Positions 1 through 8,253 of a stretch of DNA of 64,000 bases are shown in pieces (position 1 is the stretch's first letter; each line of letters starts with the position of its first letter). The stretch comes from an uncultured Pontibacter sp. (GTDB lineage: Bacteria; Bacteroidota; Bacteroidia; Cytophagales; Hymenobacteraceae). The stretch lies in the NCBI RefSeq assembly GCF_947492645.1, contig NZ_CANLMZ010000008.1, positions 248,001 through 312,000 on the forward strand. Reading direction: 5' to 3'. Below the pieces are notes generated by a model, which worked only from the letters and a program-made list of their open reading frames with translations, did no database searches and had not been told where the DNA came from. Both the position numbers and the translations under genes were made by a program.

Positions 1-104
1 CCAAAGCTTATCAGCTTATCAGTTGGCATGAGATTAGACTAACAGCGATCATCTTATATGCTAAAAAATGTATGAGCTTATATGGAACAACCTATCTGAA
101 TAAG

Positions 105-170
105 CTAACAAGTATAAAGCAAAAGAGGCTGCCCCTACAGGGGCAGCCTCTTTTGCTTTATACTTGTTAG
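105..170. terminator. Bidirectional terminator, perfect 32-bp inverted repeat
   Basis: Arms 105-136 and 139-170 are exact reverse complements separated by 2 nt. The GC-rich core (GAGGCTGCCCC) is flanked by AAAGC/GCTTT runs and by AAGTATA on one side and TATACTT on the other. The right arm covers the stop codon (167-169) of the minus-strand gene that follows, so the hairpin starts inside its last codons. Read on the minus strand it gives a stem followed by a U-rich stretch. I see nothing else in bases 1-104. Confidence 0.85.
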
Positions 171-1429
171 TGTTTTAAACTTCCTACGCTAGTCTGTCGC
201 AATCGCTCAGTAGCATCAGAAACCAATGCTTTAACCTCTCTGTAATAAACAAAATAACCCATAAGTGATATCAGCAGTAAATTACTGATTCCTAACGCAC
301 CAAAATGGTCTAGTTGCTTTGCCATATACTTGCCAACAAAGTCAGATGAGTTTGCGCCATACAACAATATAACTACAATAAAGCCCACAAGTAAAGGGGT
401 GTTTTTTTGCTCTTGCAAGAAGCGCAGCAGCATAACAATAACAGGTAGTGCATAAAGGAAGTGCTCTGTATCTGTTATCACCAGGTTTGGAATGATGGCA
501 ATAAGTACAAAGCATTCCATCATCATCAGGCGGCCCATAGTATCTTTGCTCTCCTCCCCTAGCAGAACTGCATGTTTCCTGTTTCTCCAAAATACAGCAA
601 CGTATACCAAACCTAAAGCGATTAGCAGGTGCAAGGTAAAATACTGCGGAATCTCTAGGGAAGTATAAACCTGTAAAATAGATGCGATGGTATTATCACT
701 CTCCAAATAACTATTATGTGCCATCACAGCTTTAAACCAATCCTGGTGCAAAGCAATATTATCGCTAAAGCCAACTACAGCAGCTGGGGCAAGCGCAAAA
801 AACACAAAAGATAGCGTTACGTGCAGCAGCGTTACCCTTTTTTGATGGAGAACAAGAGGCAGCAACAAGATTAAAAAGTATGGCTTGGTAACAAAAACAA
901 ACCCTAACAACCACCCCGCCCTCTTCTCCCGGCCCCCGGCTATGTAGTAGAGTGCGGCACTAACAAAGGCTACAAGTACAATATTGATGTTACCTAAATG
1001 CAGCTCACGCACCATGTGCACGAGAATACACAAAAAAGTTACAGCAAGTATGGCATTGGTTACCTTGCCTTTATTTACCCACCTGCGAACTAAATAATGC
1101 AAAAACACAATGGTAGAAATAGCGCAACAGGCTAAAACAATAAAGTGCAATACTTTGGCTACACCGAAACTGAACGCGCAGTAAGGCAGAAAAAAGAGCA
1201 GCGTGGCCGGCGAGTACTTATAGTATCCGGTCTTTAACCCGAAAGGGATACCATATACCTGGTTTTCGCTTAACAGCGCAGATGCCGCTTCATAATAAAC
1301 CTTAAAATCATTTAAATTAAAACGCCCATTAATGTTCTCAACAATAATTATTGTAAGACTCAAAACAACGGCGAATAGCACAAATACTTTATGATACTTT
1401 AACTTTGGCAGTAGTTCTTTCATTATCAC
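167..1429 (-). CDS. GT87-like (DUF2029) polytopic membrane glycosyltransferase
   Basis: 420 aa, almost entirely hydrophobic, with about 9-10 membrane segments. After the first segment comes an acidic/aromatic loop (FKVYYEAASALL, then YKYSPATLLFFLPY) of the kind seen in GT87/DUF2029 proteins, which use polyprenyl-phosphate sugars outside the membrane (known for mycobacterial mannosyltransferases). A short basic N-terminus precedes the first helix, and the C-terminal tail is cytoplasmic-like. The gene stands alone, divergent from efp, and ends in the palindromic terminator at 105-170. Substrate cannot be told from the sequence. The family call is from fold-level resemblance, so moderate. Confidence 0.7.
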   Translation of the reverse strand: MIMKELLPKLKYHKVFVLFAVVLSLTIIIVENINGRFNLNDFKVYYEAASALLSENQVYGIPFGLKTGYYKYSPATLLFFLPYCAFSFGVAKVLHFIVLACCAISTIVFLHYLVRRWVNKGKVTNAILAVTFLCILVHMVRELHLGNINIVLVAFVSAALYYIAGGREKRAGWLLGFVFVTKPYFLILLLPLVLHQKRVTLLHVTLSFVFFALAPAAVVGFSDNIALHQDWFKAVMAHNSYLESDNTIASILQVYTSLEIPQYFTLHLLIALGLVYVAVFWRNRKHAVLLGEESKDTMGRLMMMECFVLIAIIPNLVITDTEHFLYALPVIVMLLRFLQEQKNTPLLVGFIVVILLYGANSSDFVGKYMAKQLDHFGALGISNLLLISLMGYFVYYREVKALVSDATERLRQTSVGSLKH

Positions 1430-1767
1430 GTTCTTATACCCTGCAGTAGTATTTCAAAACTTTAAAACTAATTCTGAAAAAGCTACAAAGCTAATGTTTA
1501 GTTCAATAAAAGAGTAAGATAAGCGGCAGGCATCTTGGCTAAGCAAACATACACTATAGCAAGAAGAAATCTAAAGTGGATCAGATGTTACCTGTAGTTG
1601 CTATTGCGATAGGTGTAAACGTTACACCACTTAGTATAAAGTGGCAGTAAGCAGCAGTCGTGGGAAAAAAATCTGCTTCAGGAAATTATTATGCGTGCAT
1701 ACCATTTAGGATAAAATCAATGAAAAGCAACTTAAATACATTGCTTTTTCGGGACAAATCAGGCAGA

Positions 1768-1799
1768 TTGACTAACTTTGCTTGCAATACATAGTTTTG
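1768..1799 (+). promoter_or_regulatory. Bacteroidota-type promoter of efp-accB-accC
   Basis: TTG at 1768-1770, then 21 nt, then TAGTTTTG at 1792-1799. This matches the Bacteroidota sigma-A consensus (TTTG-N19-21-TAnnTTTG). The predicted start of transcription is near 1805, giving a leader of about 45 nt before the efp ATG at 1850. In the rest of 1430-1767, a divergent intergenic region, I see no other feature. Confidence 0.55.
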
Positions 1800-1849
1800 C
1801 GCTATACTTTTAACGTTTCATTTAAGTACAACACGATTCAGAACATAAT

Positions 1850-2413
1850 ATGGCAACCACAGCTGATATAAAAAATGGCGTTGTGATCGAGTATAACAAC
1901 GACCTTTACCAGGTTACCGATTTCCAGCACGTAAAACCAGGCAAAGGCCCGGCATTTGTAAGAACCAAGCTAAGAAACATCAGAACCGGTAAGGTATTAG
2001 ACAACACCTTCTCTGCTGGTCACAAGATAACGACGGCCCGCGTAGAGCAGCGCCCTCACCAGTTTATTTACAAAGATGACATGGGCTATAACTTTATGGA
2101 CATGAACACCTTTGAGCAAGTAACGCTGAATGAGGCATTGGTGCCATTTGCTGATTTAATGAAAGAAGGCCAGGAAGTTACCATCCTGTTCCATGCTGAG
2201 ACAGAAACCCCGTTAACTTGTGAGATACCTCCTTTCGTTGAGCTTACCATCACGTATACTGAGCCTGGTCTGAAAGGCGACACAGCAACCAACGCCTCAA
2301 AACCAGCCATTGTAGAAACTGGAGCAACTATTCAGGTGCCACTTTTTATCGGCCAGGACGAAAAAATCAAAGTAGACACTCGTACTTATTCATACGCAGA
2401 GAGAGTTAAATAA
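1850..2413 (+). CDS. efp: Elongation factor P
   Basis: 187 aa, the normal EF-P length. EF-P enters the ribosomal E site and relieves stalling at polyproline runs. The N-terminal KOW-like domain carries the loop VKPGKGPAF, whose lysine (K32) is the equivalent of the modified tip lysine of E. coli EF-P. The OB domains follow, with the family signature YTEPGLKGDTA near residues 136-146 and a C-terminal VDTRTYSYAERV. First gene of an operon: accB starts 3 nt after its stop codon. The efp-accB-accC order is, to my knowledge, common in Bacteroidota. Confidence 0.97.
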   Translation: MATTADIKNGVVIEYNNDLYQVTDFQHVKPGKGPAFVRTKLRNIRTGKVLDNTFSAGHKITTARVEQRPHQFIYKDDMGYNFMDMNTFEQVTLNEALVPFADLMKEGQEVTILFHAETETPLTCEIPPFVELTITYTEPGLKGDTATNASKPAIVETGATIQVPLFIGQDEKIKVDTRTYSYAERVK

Positions 2414-2416
2414 CAC

Positions 2417-2908
2417 ATGAAAGCTAAAGAAATCCAGGACCTGATCGACTTTATCGCCAAATCCGGCTTGAATAAAGTAAACATCGAAACAGAAGAATTT
2501 AAGATATCTGTACAGCGTGAGCCAAACCAGAAGGTAAAATATGTAAACGAGCCTTCTCATCATGTTGCAGCTCCTGCACCGCAGGCAGCCCCTGTACAGG
2601 CAGCAGCAGCACCTGCTGCACCAGCGCCGGCGGCACCAGCAGCTCCTGCAGCCTCCGACGACAGCAAGTATATCGCCATCAAAGCACCTATGATAGGTAC
2701 TTTCTACCGCTCTTCCAGCCCAGAGTCACCTGCATTTGTTAACGTTGGAGACGAGGTAAAAAAGGGACAGGTAATCTGCATCATCGAGGCAATGAAACTG
2801 TTTAATGAGATTGAGTCTGAAGTTTCTGGCAAAATCGTGAAAGTATTGGTAGATAACGCATCGCCAGTTGAGTACGACCAGCCATTGTTCCTGGTAGATC
2901 CAAGCTAA
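2417..2908 (+). CDS. accB: Biotin carboxyl carrier protein of acetyl-CoA carboxylase
   Basis: 163 aa. It carries biotin for acetyl-CoA carboxylase, the first step of fatty-acid synthesis. The N-terminal 40 residues form the assembly region. An Ala/Pro-rich flexible linker covers about residues 51-80 (repeated GCA/CCT codons in the DNA). The biotinyl domain follows, with the canonical EAMK at 124-127, so K127 is the biotinylation site. The C-terminal half has the usual symmetrical SGKIVKVLV strand. Translationally close to efp (3-nt gap). accC follows after 129 nt that hold an inverted repeat. Confidence 0.97.
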   Translation: MKAKEIQDLIDFIAKSGLNKVNIETEEFKISVQREPNQKVKYVNEPSHHVAAPAPQAAPVQAAAAPAAPAPAAPAAPAASDDSKYIAIKAPMIGTFYRSSSPESPAFVNVGDEVKKGQVICIIEAMKLFNEIESEVSGKIVKVLVDNASPVEYDQPLFLVDPS

Positions 2909-2912
2909 TTTA

Positions 2913-3030
2913 TTGATTTGAAAATTTGAAAATGTGAAGATTTGAGAATGGAGACGGCATTTACCTTCTCCATTTTTATATCATTTTCACTTTGCATCTC
3001 TACATTTCCAAATCTACAAATCTTCTAATC
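2913..3030. repeat. Long imperfect intergenic inverted repeat (type A)
   Basis: The accB-accC spacer is built from words such as ATTTGAAAATTTG and GAAGATTTGAG on the left and their imperfect complements (CATTTCCAAATCTAC, CAAATCTTC) on the right. The inner stem is AATGGAG/CTCCATT around 2947-2976, followed by TTTTT. It could partly attenuate accC transcription or be a decayed mobile hairpin. The pairing is by eye. Confidence 0.45.
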
Positions 3031-3037
3031 TGACATT

Positions 3038-4384
3038 ATGTTTAAAAAAATACTAATTGCTAACCGTGGCGAGATCGCGCTTCGCATTATCCGTACCTGC
3101 AAGGAGATGGGGGTGAAAACGGTAGCCGTATACTCTACAGCTGATAAGGAAAGCCTGCACGTGCGCTTTGCCGATGAAGCCGTTTGTATCGGACCTCCTC
3201 CAAGCGCACAGTCTTACCTGAACATTCCGAATATTATTGCAGCAGCAGAAATCACAAACGCTGACGCCATACACCCTGGCTACGGCTTCTTGTCAGAGAA
3301 TGCAGAGTTCTCTCGCATCTGCGCTGAAAACAACATCAAGTTTATTGGTGCCACGCCAGAGATGATCAACCAAATGGGAGATAAAGCATCTGCTAAGGCA
3401 ACCATGAAGAAAGCAGGCGTTCCTACCATTCCGGGTTCAGAGGGTTTGATTAAGAACCTTGAAGAAGGTATAAAGCTTGCAAAAAAGATAAAGTACCCGG
3501 TAATTATCAAAGCAACTGCCGGTGGTGGTGGCCGAGGTATGCGCATCATCAAGCGCGAAGAGGAGTTTGAAAAGGCATGGAACGATGCCCGTACAGAGTC
3601 TAAAGCTGCTTTCGGCAACGATGGCATTTACCTCGAGAAATTCGTGGAAGAGCCGCGCCACATCGAGATACAGCTAATAGGCGACCAGCACGGCCAGGTA
3701 GCGCACCTTTCAGAGCGTGACTGCTCTATCCAGCGCCGCCACCAAAAGCTGGTAGAGGAAACTCCTTCGCCGTTTATTACAGACGATCTTCGTGAGCGCA
3801 TGGGCCAGGCTGCCATTGCAGGAGCTAAGGCTATTAACTACGAAGGTGTAGGCACGATTGAATTCCTGGTTGATAAGAACCGTGACTTCTATTTTATGGA
3901 GATGAACACGCGTATCCAGGTAGAGCACCCGATTACAGAGGAAGTTATTGACTACGACCTTATAAAGGAGCAGATTAAGGTAGCTGCCGGTGAGAAAATT
4001 ACTGGTAAAAACTACTACCCTAAGATGCACGCCATTGAGTGTCGTATCAACGCTGAGGACCCTAAGAACGGCTTCCGTCCTAGCCCAGGCAGAATAACCA
4101 CGTTGCATATGCCAGGTGGCCACGGCGTGCGTGTAGACTCTCATGTTTACTCTGGCTATACTATCCCGCCAAATTACGACTCCATGATCGCGAAGCTGAT
4201 TGTTAGCGCGCAAACCCGTGAAGAGGCTCTGGTGAAAATGAAGCGTGCACTTAGTGAGTTTGTAATCGAAGGTATAAAAACTACCGTTCCATTCCACCTG
4301 AAGCTAATGGATGACCCTGGCTTTAAAGAAGGTAACTTTACAACTGCGTACCTGGAAGGCTTCGATTTTAACAGCCTTGATTAG
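3038..4384 (+). CDS. accC: Acetyl-CoA carboxylase, biotin carboxylase subunit
   Basis: 448 aa, the normal length. It carboxylates biotin on AccB using ATP and bicarbonate. The N-terminal domain opens with [14 protein letters not shown]. The ATP-grasp core has the glycine-rich lid ([12 protein letters not shown], about residues 159-170). The catalytic stretch [15 protein letters not shown] (about 288-302) supplies the Mg-binding Glu/Asn and the catalytic Arg. The C-terminal domain is complete ([14 protein letters not shown]). It stays in the operon begun by efp and ends in a strong terminator at 4408-4439. accA and accD are not in the window. Confidence 0.97.
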   Translation: MFKKILIANRGEIALRIIRTCKEMGVKTVAVYSTADKESLHVRFADEAVCIGPPPSAQSYLNIPNIIAAAEITNADAIHPGYGFLSENAEFSRICAENNIKFIGATPEMINQMGDKASAKATMKKAGVPTIPGSEGLIKNLEEGIKLAKKIKYPVIIKATAGGGGRGMRIIKREEEFEKAWNDARTESKAAFGNDGIYLEKFVEEPRHIEIQLIGDQHGQVAHLSERDCSIQRRHQKLVEETPSPFITDDLRERMGQAAIAGAKAINYEGVGTIEFLVDKNRDFYFMEMNTRIQVEHPITEEVIDYDLIKEQIKVAAGEKITGKNYYPKMHAIECRINAEDPKNGFRPSPGRITTLHMPGGHGVRVDSHVYSGYTIPPNYDSMIAKLIVSAQTREEALVKMKRALSEFVIEGIKTTVPFHLKLMDDPGFKEGNFTTAYLEGFDFNSLD

Positions 4385-4407
4385 CATAACCGAATTTTAA
4401 AGTATAA

Positions 4408-4439
4408 AACCTCAGCTGTAACTGGCTGAGGTTTTTTTT
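4408..4439 (+). terminator. Rho-independent terminator of the efp-accBC operon
   Basis: Stem AACCTCAGC (4408-4416) with GCTGAGGTT (4425-4433), loop of 8 nt, then eight T. It is immediately preceded by AAAGTATAAA. Confidence 0.9.
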
Positions 4440-4482
4440 CGCCTGCATGCAACCTGTACAGCAAATTTCCACTCTTGATAGC

Positions 4483-5427
4483 GTGAAAACATATCTCCAA
4501 CTGCTTGTTGCCTGCGCTTTTATACTTACACAGTATAGTTGCACATCTGTTTTATATGTCAACACCACGCTGCCACCTGATGTAGCTGTTACACACGACC
4601 AATGGAAAGTGGTGGCTGTAAACAGGTTTAACCCGGCGTTGCTTCCCTTTAACCGCGAAAAGAAGCTTGATGCATTTGAACAAGGCGCAAAAGAGGCCTT
4701 TTATGGAGTAACTGAAGCCATACTTCAGGACGATACTTTTGTGCTGATAGCTGCAGACACAACTGGTAATTATTTACAAACTGCCGCAAAACAAGCGCTT
4801 ACACCTGAGCAAGTACAAAGTATACATGCAAAGCACCCACACCACCTGGTACTGGCACTCGATAACTTTGACGCCTACTTTGAGCAGGAAACTTTCAGGG
4901 AGAAAAATGGTGACGGTTCTGTTTCTAAAACGGCACATTATACCTTACATACCCGCTCCTACTGGACCCTCTATGATAGTACAGGTGCTGTGTTAGACAG
5001 AGCTTCGCTTACCAAACAAGAACTTTACGATTCCAGGGGTGTGCTGAGTGGGTTGCTGGCAATTGGCCAATCTATTGCTAATGCTGGGCCAGTTATAGAC
5101 AAGTTAGCATGGCAAACAGGTATGGACTATTGGAAACGCCTTCAGCCAAGGCATATAAGTTTTGCGCGCCCTTATTACTCAAATAAGGATTTTACGCCTG
5201 CGGCATATAGTATGGCTGCAAGTGACTGGGATAAGGCTGTTATCTTGTTAACTCCGATAGCAGAAAGCGGGCAACGTAAAAATGCCGCTAAAGCCGCTTA
5301 TAACCTGGCTGTAGTACACGAGGCCAAAGGCGATGTAGCAAGAGCCAGGAAATGGGCCAAGTTATCTGCTGATAAGGGAAATAAACTGGCGCTACTGCTT
5401 TTGTCTGACCTAAATGGCTACCATTAA
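4483..5427 (+). CDS. DUF6340-like lipoprotein with TPR/Sel1-like tail
   Basis: From the GTG at 4483 the protein has about 314 aa and begins MKTYLQLLVACAFILT, a good lipoprotein signal with a weak lipobox ending YSC. An in-frame ATG at 4447 would add 12 non-signal-like residues directly after the terminator hairpin, so I prefer the GTG. The middle has a beta-rich region. The last 80 residues look like two TPR/Sel1-type helical pairs (AAYNLAVVHEAKGDVARARKW). This layout fits the DUF6340 family of Bacteroidota surface lipoproteins, whose function is unknown. It is monocistronic and convergent with the DUF3109 gene. Confidence 0.65.
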   Translation: MKTYLQLLVACAFILTQYSCTSVLYVNTTLPPDVAVTHDQWKVVAVNRFNPALLPFNREKKLDAFEQGAKEAFYGVTEAILQDDTFVLIAADTTGNYLQTAAKQALTPEQVQSIHAKHPHHLVLALDNFDAYFEQETFREKNGDGSVSKTAHYTLHTRSYWTLYDSTGAVLDRASLTKQELYDSRGVLSGLLAIGQSIANAGPVIDKLAWQTGMDYWKRLQPRHISFARPYYSNKDFTPAAYSMAASDWDKAVILLTPIAESGQRKNAAKAAYNLAVVHEAKGDVARARKWAKLSADKGNKLALLLLSDLNGYH

Positions 5428-5452
5428 CAGCGATTGCAATCGTTTAAATCTA

Positions 5453-5491
5453 AAAAGCGAAGGCCCGGTAATTAACCGGGCCTTCGCTTTT
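5453..5491. terminator. Bidirectional terminator between convergent genes
   Basis: Perfect 17-bp arms (5453-5469 and 5475-5491) with a 5-nt loop. AAAAGCG at one end and CGCTTTT at the other allow use from both sides. TATACTT follows at 5504. Confidence 0.9.
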
Positions 5492-5510
5492 ATACTCAGT
5501 AGTATACTTT

Positions 5511-6089
5511 TTAAACCTTTTGCTTTTCTTCCTCCTGCATCAGCTGCTCCAGTTCGCCGTACCAGCCTTCGCCATACTTGCGTATAAGCGGTTCTTTCAG
5601 AAACTGATACACCCTAACTCCCAGGTCCTGGCCAAAGCTGCAGGCAGCGCTGCAAATACCCCAACGGTCATAGTTCAATGCTTCAAAGTCATCATACTTT
5701 GTTACTCTGATAGGGTATAAATGGCAGGATATCGGCTTTTTCCAGCTAATCTTACCATCATAATAAGCTTGCTCTATGGCGCACTTCAATGTCTTGTCCT
5801 CATCGTAAATGGCGTAAGCGCACTCCCTGTTGTTGATGGTTGGTGTAGAGTAATCGTCTTCCCAATCCTTGATGTATAGCCCCTGCTCCTCTACAGCTTG
5901 TTTACCGGCTCCAGTCATGTATGGCTTTATCTGCTCATAGCTCTGCTCCAGTATTGCCAGTTCGCTTTCCTCTAAAGGTGCTCCTAAATCGCCTTCTACA
6001 CAGCAGGCGCCTTTGCACTTCTCAAGGTTACAAACAAAAAACTGGTCGCGGATGTCGTCGCTGATAACGGTATTCTGAAGAACTATCAT
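5511..6089 (-). CDS. DUF3109 family cysteine-rich protein
   Basis: 192 aa. The N-terminus has C20, C25, C29 and C30 in a [11 protein letters not shown] pattern. More conserved cysteines lie in NRECAY, LKCAIEQ, ISCHLYP and GICSAACS. This is the DUF3109 layout, related to the CxxxCxxCC zinc/iron-cluster (YkgJ-like) proteins. Metal binding is likely, but the reaction is unknown. The protein has no signal peptide and should be cytoplasmic. A -7 element TACCTTTG (complement of 6111-6118) lies 22 nt upstream of the start, which would give a very short leader. Confidence 0.85.
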   Translation of the reverse strand: MIVLQNTVISDDIRDQFFVCNLEKCKGACCVEGDLGAPLEESELAILEQSYEQIKPYMTGAGKQAVEEQGLYIKDWEDDYSTPTINNRECAYAIYDEDKTLKCAIEQAYYDGKISWKKPISCHLYPIRVTKYDDFEALNYDRWGICSAACSFGQDLGVRVYQFLKEPLIRKYGEGWYGELEQLMQEEEKQKV

Positions 6090-6223
6090 GGGTGGTATTT
6101 ATTAGGGAGACAAAGGTAAGGAGAAATTAGTTTATTTCCGGGGCGAAGGTGGGTGAGTTGAGAAACAGCAACAGCAGACTCCACGCTTAAGAGGGCAGGT
6201 TTAGCTGCTCACAGTATGAATAA

Positions 6224-6256
6224 ACAAAAAAAGCCCTCTCCTGTTGGAGAGGGCTT
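6224..6256 (-). terminator. Terminator of the Sel1/ankyrin gene
   Basis: 11-bp stem AAGCCCTCTCC (6231-6241) with GGAGAGGGCTT (6246-6256). On the minus strand it is followed by a run of seven T. An AAGTATA word overlaps the stem on the gene side. Confidence 0.85.
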
Positions 6257-6277
6257 AAGTATATGGCAAGTTTATAC

Positions 6278-7993
6278 TTAATTCTGTTTTTCTGGAGAAC
6301 CGGCAGCCATCAGTATATTCTGTACATTTTCGTGTTTTGTGTAATCAATGGCGGCTTTCCCTGTACTGTCTTTTGCTTTTGCGTCGGCACCGGCTTGCAG
6401 CAAGGCAAGTATAATTTCAAAGTTTGCATCCATTTCGCAGGCAAGCATAAGCGGTGTTTTGGCTTCGTTGTTCTGGATATTAGGATCTGCACCGGCCTCC
6501 AATAGCTTACCAAGCTCCATTATACCGATATGTTGGCCAATTGTAGCCTGTAGTGCCTGGGCTAGAACTGTATTGCCGTCTTTATCTTTTAAGTTAGGGT
6601 TAGCGCCACGGTGCAAAAGCGTGTCCAGTAAATCAACCTGCTCCTGCTCGTATAACTCTGAGCGAACCCTGGAACTGCTAACCACATAGTGCAAAGCAGT
6701 TTTGCCGTCCTCGTCCTGCGCGTTTATATCAGCCTTATTCTTAAGTAGTATGCTTACAGTTTGCAAGCGCACCTCAGGCTCGTAGATTACGCCATAATCC
6801 TCTAGTAGCATGGGTACATAAACAGTATGCATAAGGGGAGAACGGCCACTAGACTCCACTCCAAAATCATCGGGTACTGCAAGCGTGTTTGCATCTCCTC
6901 CGGCAGCCAAGGCACGTTTCAGCATTTCCGGATCGCGGTTGATGGCGGCAATAACTACTTTTTGGTCAGGTGTCTGGTTTATGTACAATAATTGCTCGTA
7001 AGCACTAACGCTACCTTTCGAGATAGCTTTACGATACAGCTTTCGCGCCTCCTCTGTTTTAACCTCTCCTAATGTACCTTCTTCATAAAGTAGACCTAAC
7101 GTATAAAGTGCTTCGCGTTCATCGGCCTCTACCCCTTTCTTAAGCCAGTAAAAAGCTTTTTCATTGTCTTTCTTCACCCCTTCACCATTTAGGTACAGGT
7201 TGGCTAGTGAGGTATAAGCTACTACATCGTTGGCTGCAGCGGCACGGCTCAGGTAATTAAAAGCAAGGCTGTGGTCCTTTAATTCTCCAAAACCAGTATA
7301 GTACATGCTACCCAAAATGCGATTGGCAAAAGCATCTCCTTCTACGGCTTTCTCACGGATCTCAATCGCAGCGGTGCGCATGTGCTGTATAAAGCGCTGT
7401 TTGTCTTCCTGGGTTCTAAGTATAGTTTGCTCGGCTAATCCTAAATGTCCTAGCAGGCTTCCCTCATCGATGGCACGCTGGTAGTAAAACTGAGCAGAGT
7501 CTTTGTTTGCAGAAAAGTATTTCTCAGCATTCTGAATTTGCTTTAAGGTATCAATCTGAACTGAATCATACTTTAATTCACGGTACTGGTGCATACGCCC
7601 GATAAAGTATAAAGCATCGTTATCACCTTCAGCAACAGCCTCTTTAAACTTAATATAAGCCTGCGGGTACTGCAGCGTAGTATAAAATGCCATGGCTGAG
7701 TCCATAGCCGAGGTGCGCCATACTTTCTTGATGGAAGGAGCCGGAGCGGCGGTTGCAGCTTTACTATCAGTTTGCTTTGCAACGGTGGTTGGTTTAGCAG
7801 TTGTGGTTTTAGGAGTGCCTATGTTGGGTGACGGCTTTTTCGCTGCTGAGGCTGTTGCCTTAGCCTTGGCGGGTGCCGATTTCTGTGGCGCCTTACTTTG
7901 GGCCATACTTCCGTTGCCGGCAAGTATAAACATGACTGCCAACATCAGTTTAACTAGCTGCTTGCTTGTCATTTTAAGGGTCTTATGTTTCAA
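6278..7993 (-). CDS. Secreted Sel1-repeat plus ankyrin-repeat protein
   Basis: 571 aa. Residues 1-31 are a signal peptide ending in SMAQ. A Lys/Ala/Pro/Thr-rich linker runs to about residue 85. Helical Sel1/TPR-like repeats cover about 95-340 (for example ANRILGSMYYTGFGELKD, LANLYLNGEGVKKDNEKA, LGLLYEEGT). Ankyrin repeats follow to the C-terminus (INAQDEDGKTALHYVV, PNLKDKDGNTVLAQA, PNIQNNEAKTPLMLACEM, AKAKDSTGKAAIDY). Both repeat types bind proteins, so an envelope scaffold is plausible, but no partner or enzyme domain is visible. It is a single gene with its own terminator. A second in-frame Met is at residue 8. Confidence 0.8.
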   Translation of the reverse strand: MKHKTLKMTSKQLVKLMLAVMFILAGNGSMAQSKAPQKSAPAKAKATASAAKKPSPNIGTPKTTTAKPTTVAKQTDSKAATAAPAPSIKKVWRTSAMDSAMAFYTTLQYPQAYIKFKEAVAEGDNDALYFIGRMHQYRELKYDSVQIDTLKQIQNAEKYFSANKDSAQFYYQRAIDEGSLLGHLGLAEQTILRTQEDKQRFIQHMRTAAIEIREKAVEGDAFANRILGSMYYTGFGELKDHSLAFNYLSRAAAANDVVAYTSLANLYLNGEGVKKDNEKAFYWLKKGVEADEREALYTLGLLYEEGTLGEVKTEEARKLYRKAISKGSVSAYEQLLYINQTPDQKVVIAAINRDPEMLKRALAAGGDANTLAVPDDFGVESSGRSPLMHTVYVPMLLEDYGVIYEPEVRLQTVSILLKNKADINAQDEDGKTALHYVVSSSRVRSELYEQEQVDLLDTLLHRGANPNLKDKDGNTVLAQALQATIGQHIGIMELGKLLEAGADPNIQNNEAKTPLMLACEMDANFEIILALLQAGADAKAKDSTGKAAIDYTKHENVQNILMAAGSPEKQN

Positions 7994-8253
7994 ATCAAGC
8001 GAATTAAATTCAGTTTACTCAACTGCAAAACTACAGTTATCTGTACTTTAAATCAAAAATCAGGCAAAAAGCAATGTTTTTATCTATTTGTGCCTGTAAA
8101 CTAAACGCTTTAGAAGTACTTCCTGTTCATCTTATAGCATCTTTCCACCCAGAGCTGTAGCATTAGCCATGCCAAAAATTTAGGGTCGGTTCAGAAAAAG
8201 GATTTGTAATTTGTAACTTGCATAGATTTTAAGACGCACGCGGAAGAGAAGAA

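Noticed and set aside
3710..4297. 195-aa open frame antisense to accC
   Set aside because: It lies wholly within a conserved gene, has no recognisable domain, and its composition mirrors the accC codon pattern.
8052..8253. Riboswitch or leader RNA before pcrA
   Set aside because: I see no paired stems matching a known class and no conserved motif; only AT-rich spacer.
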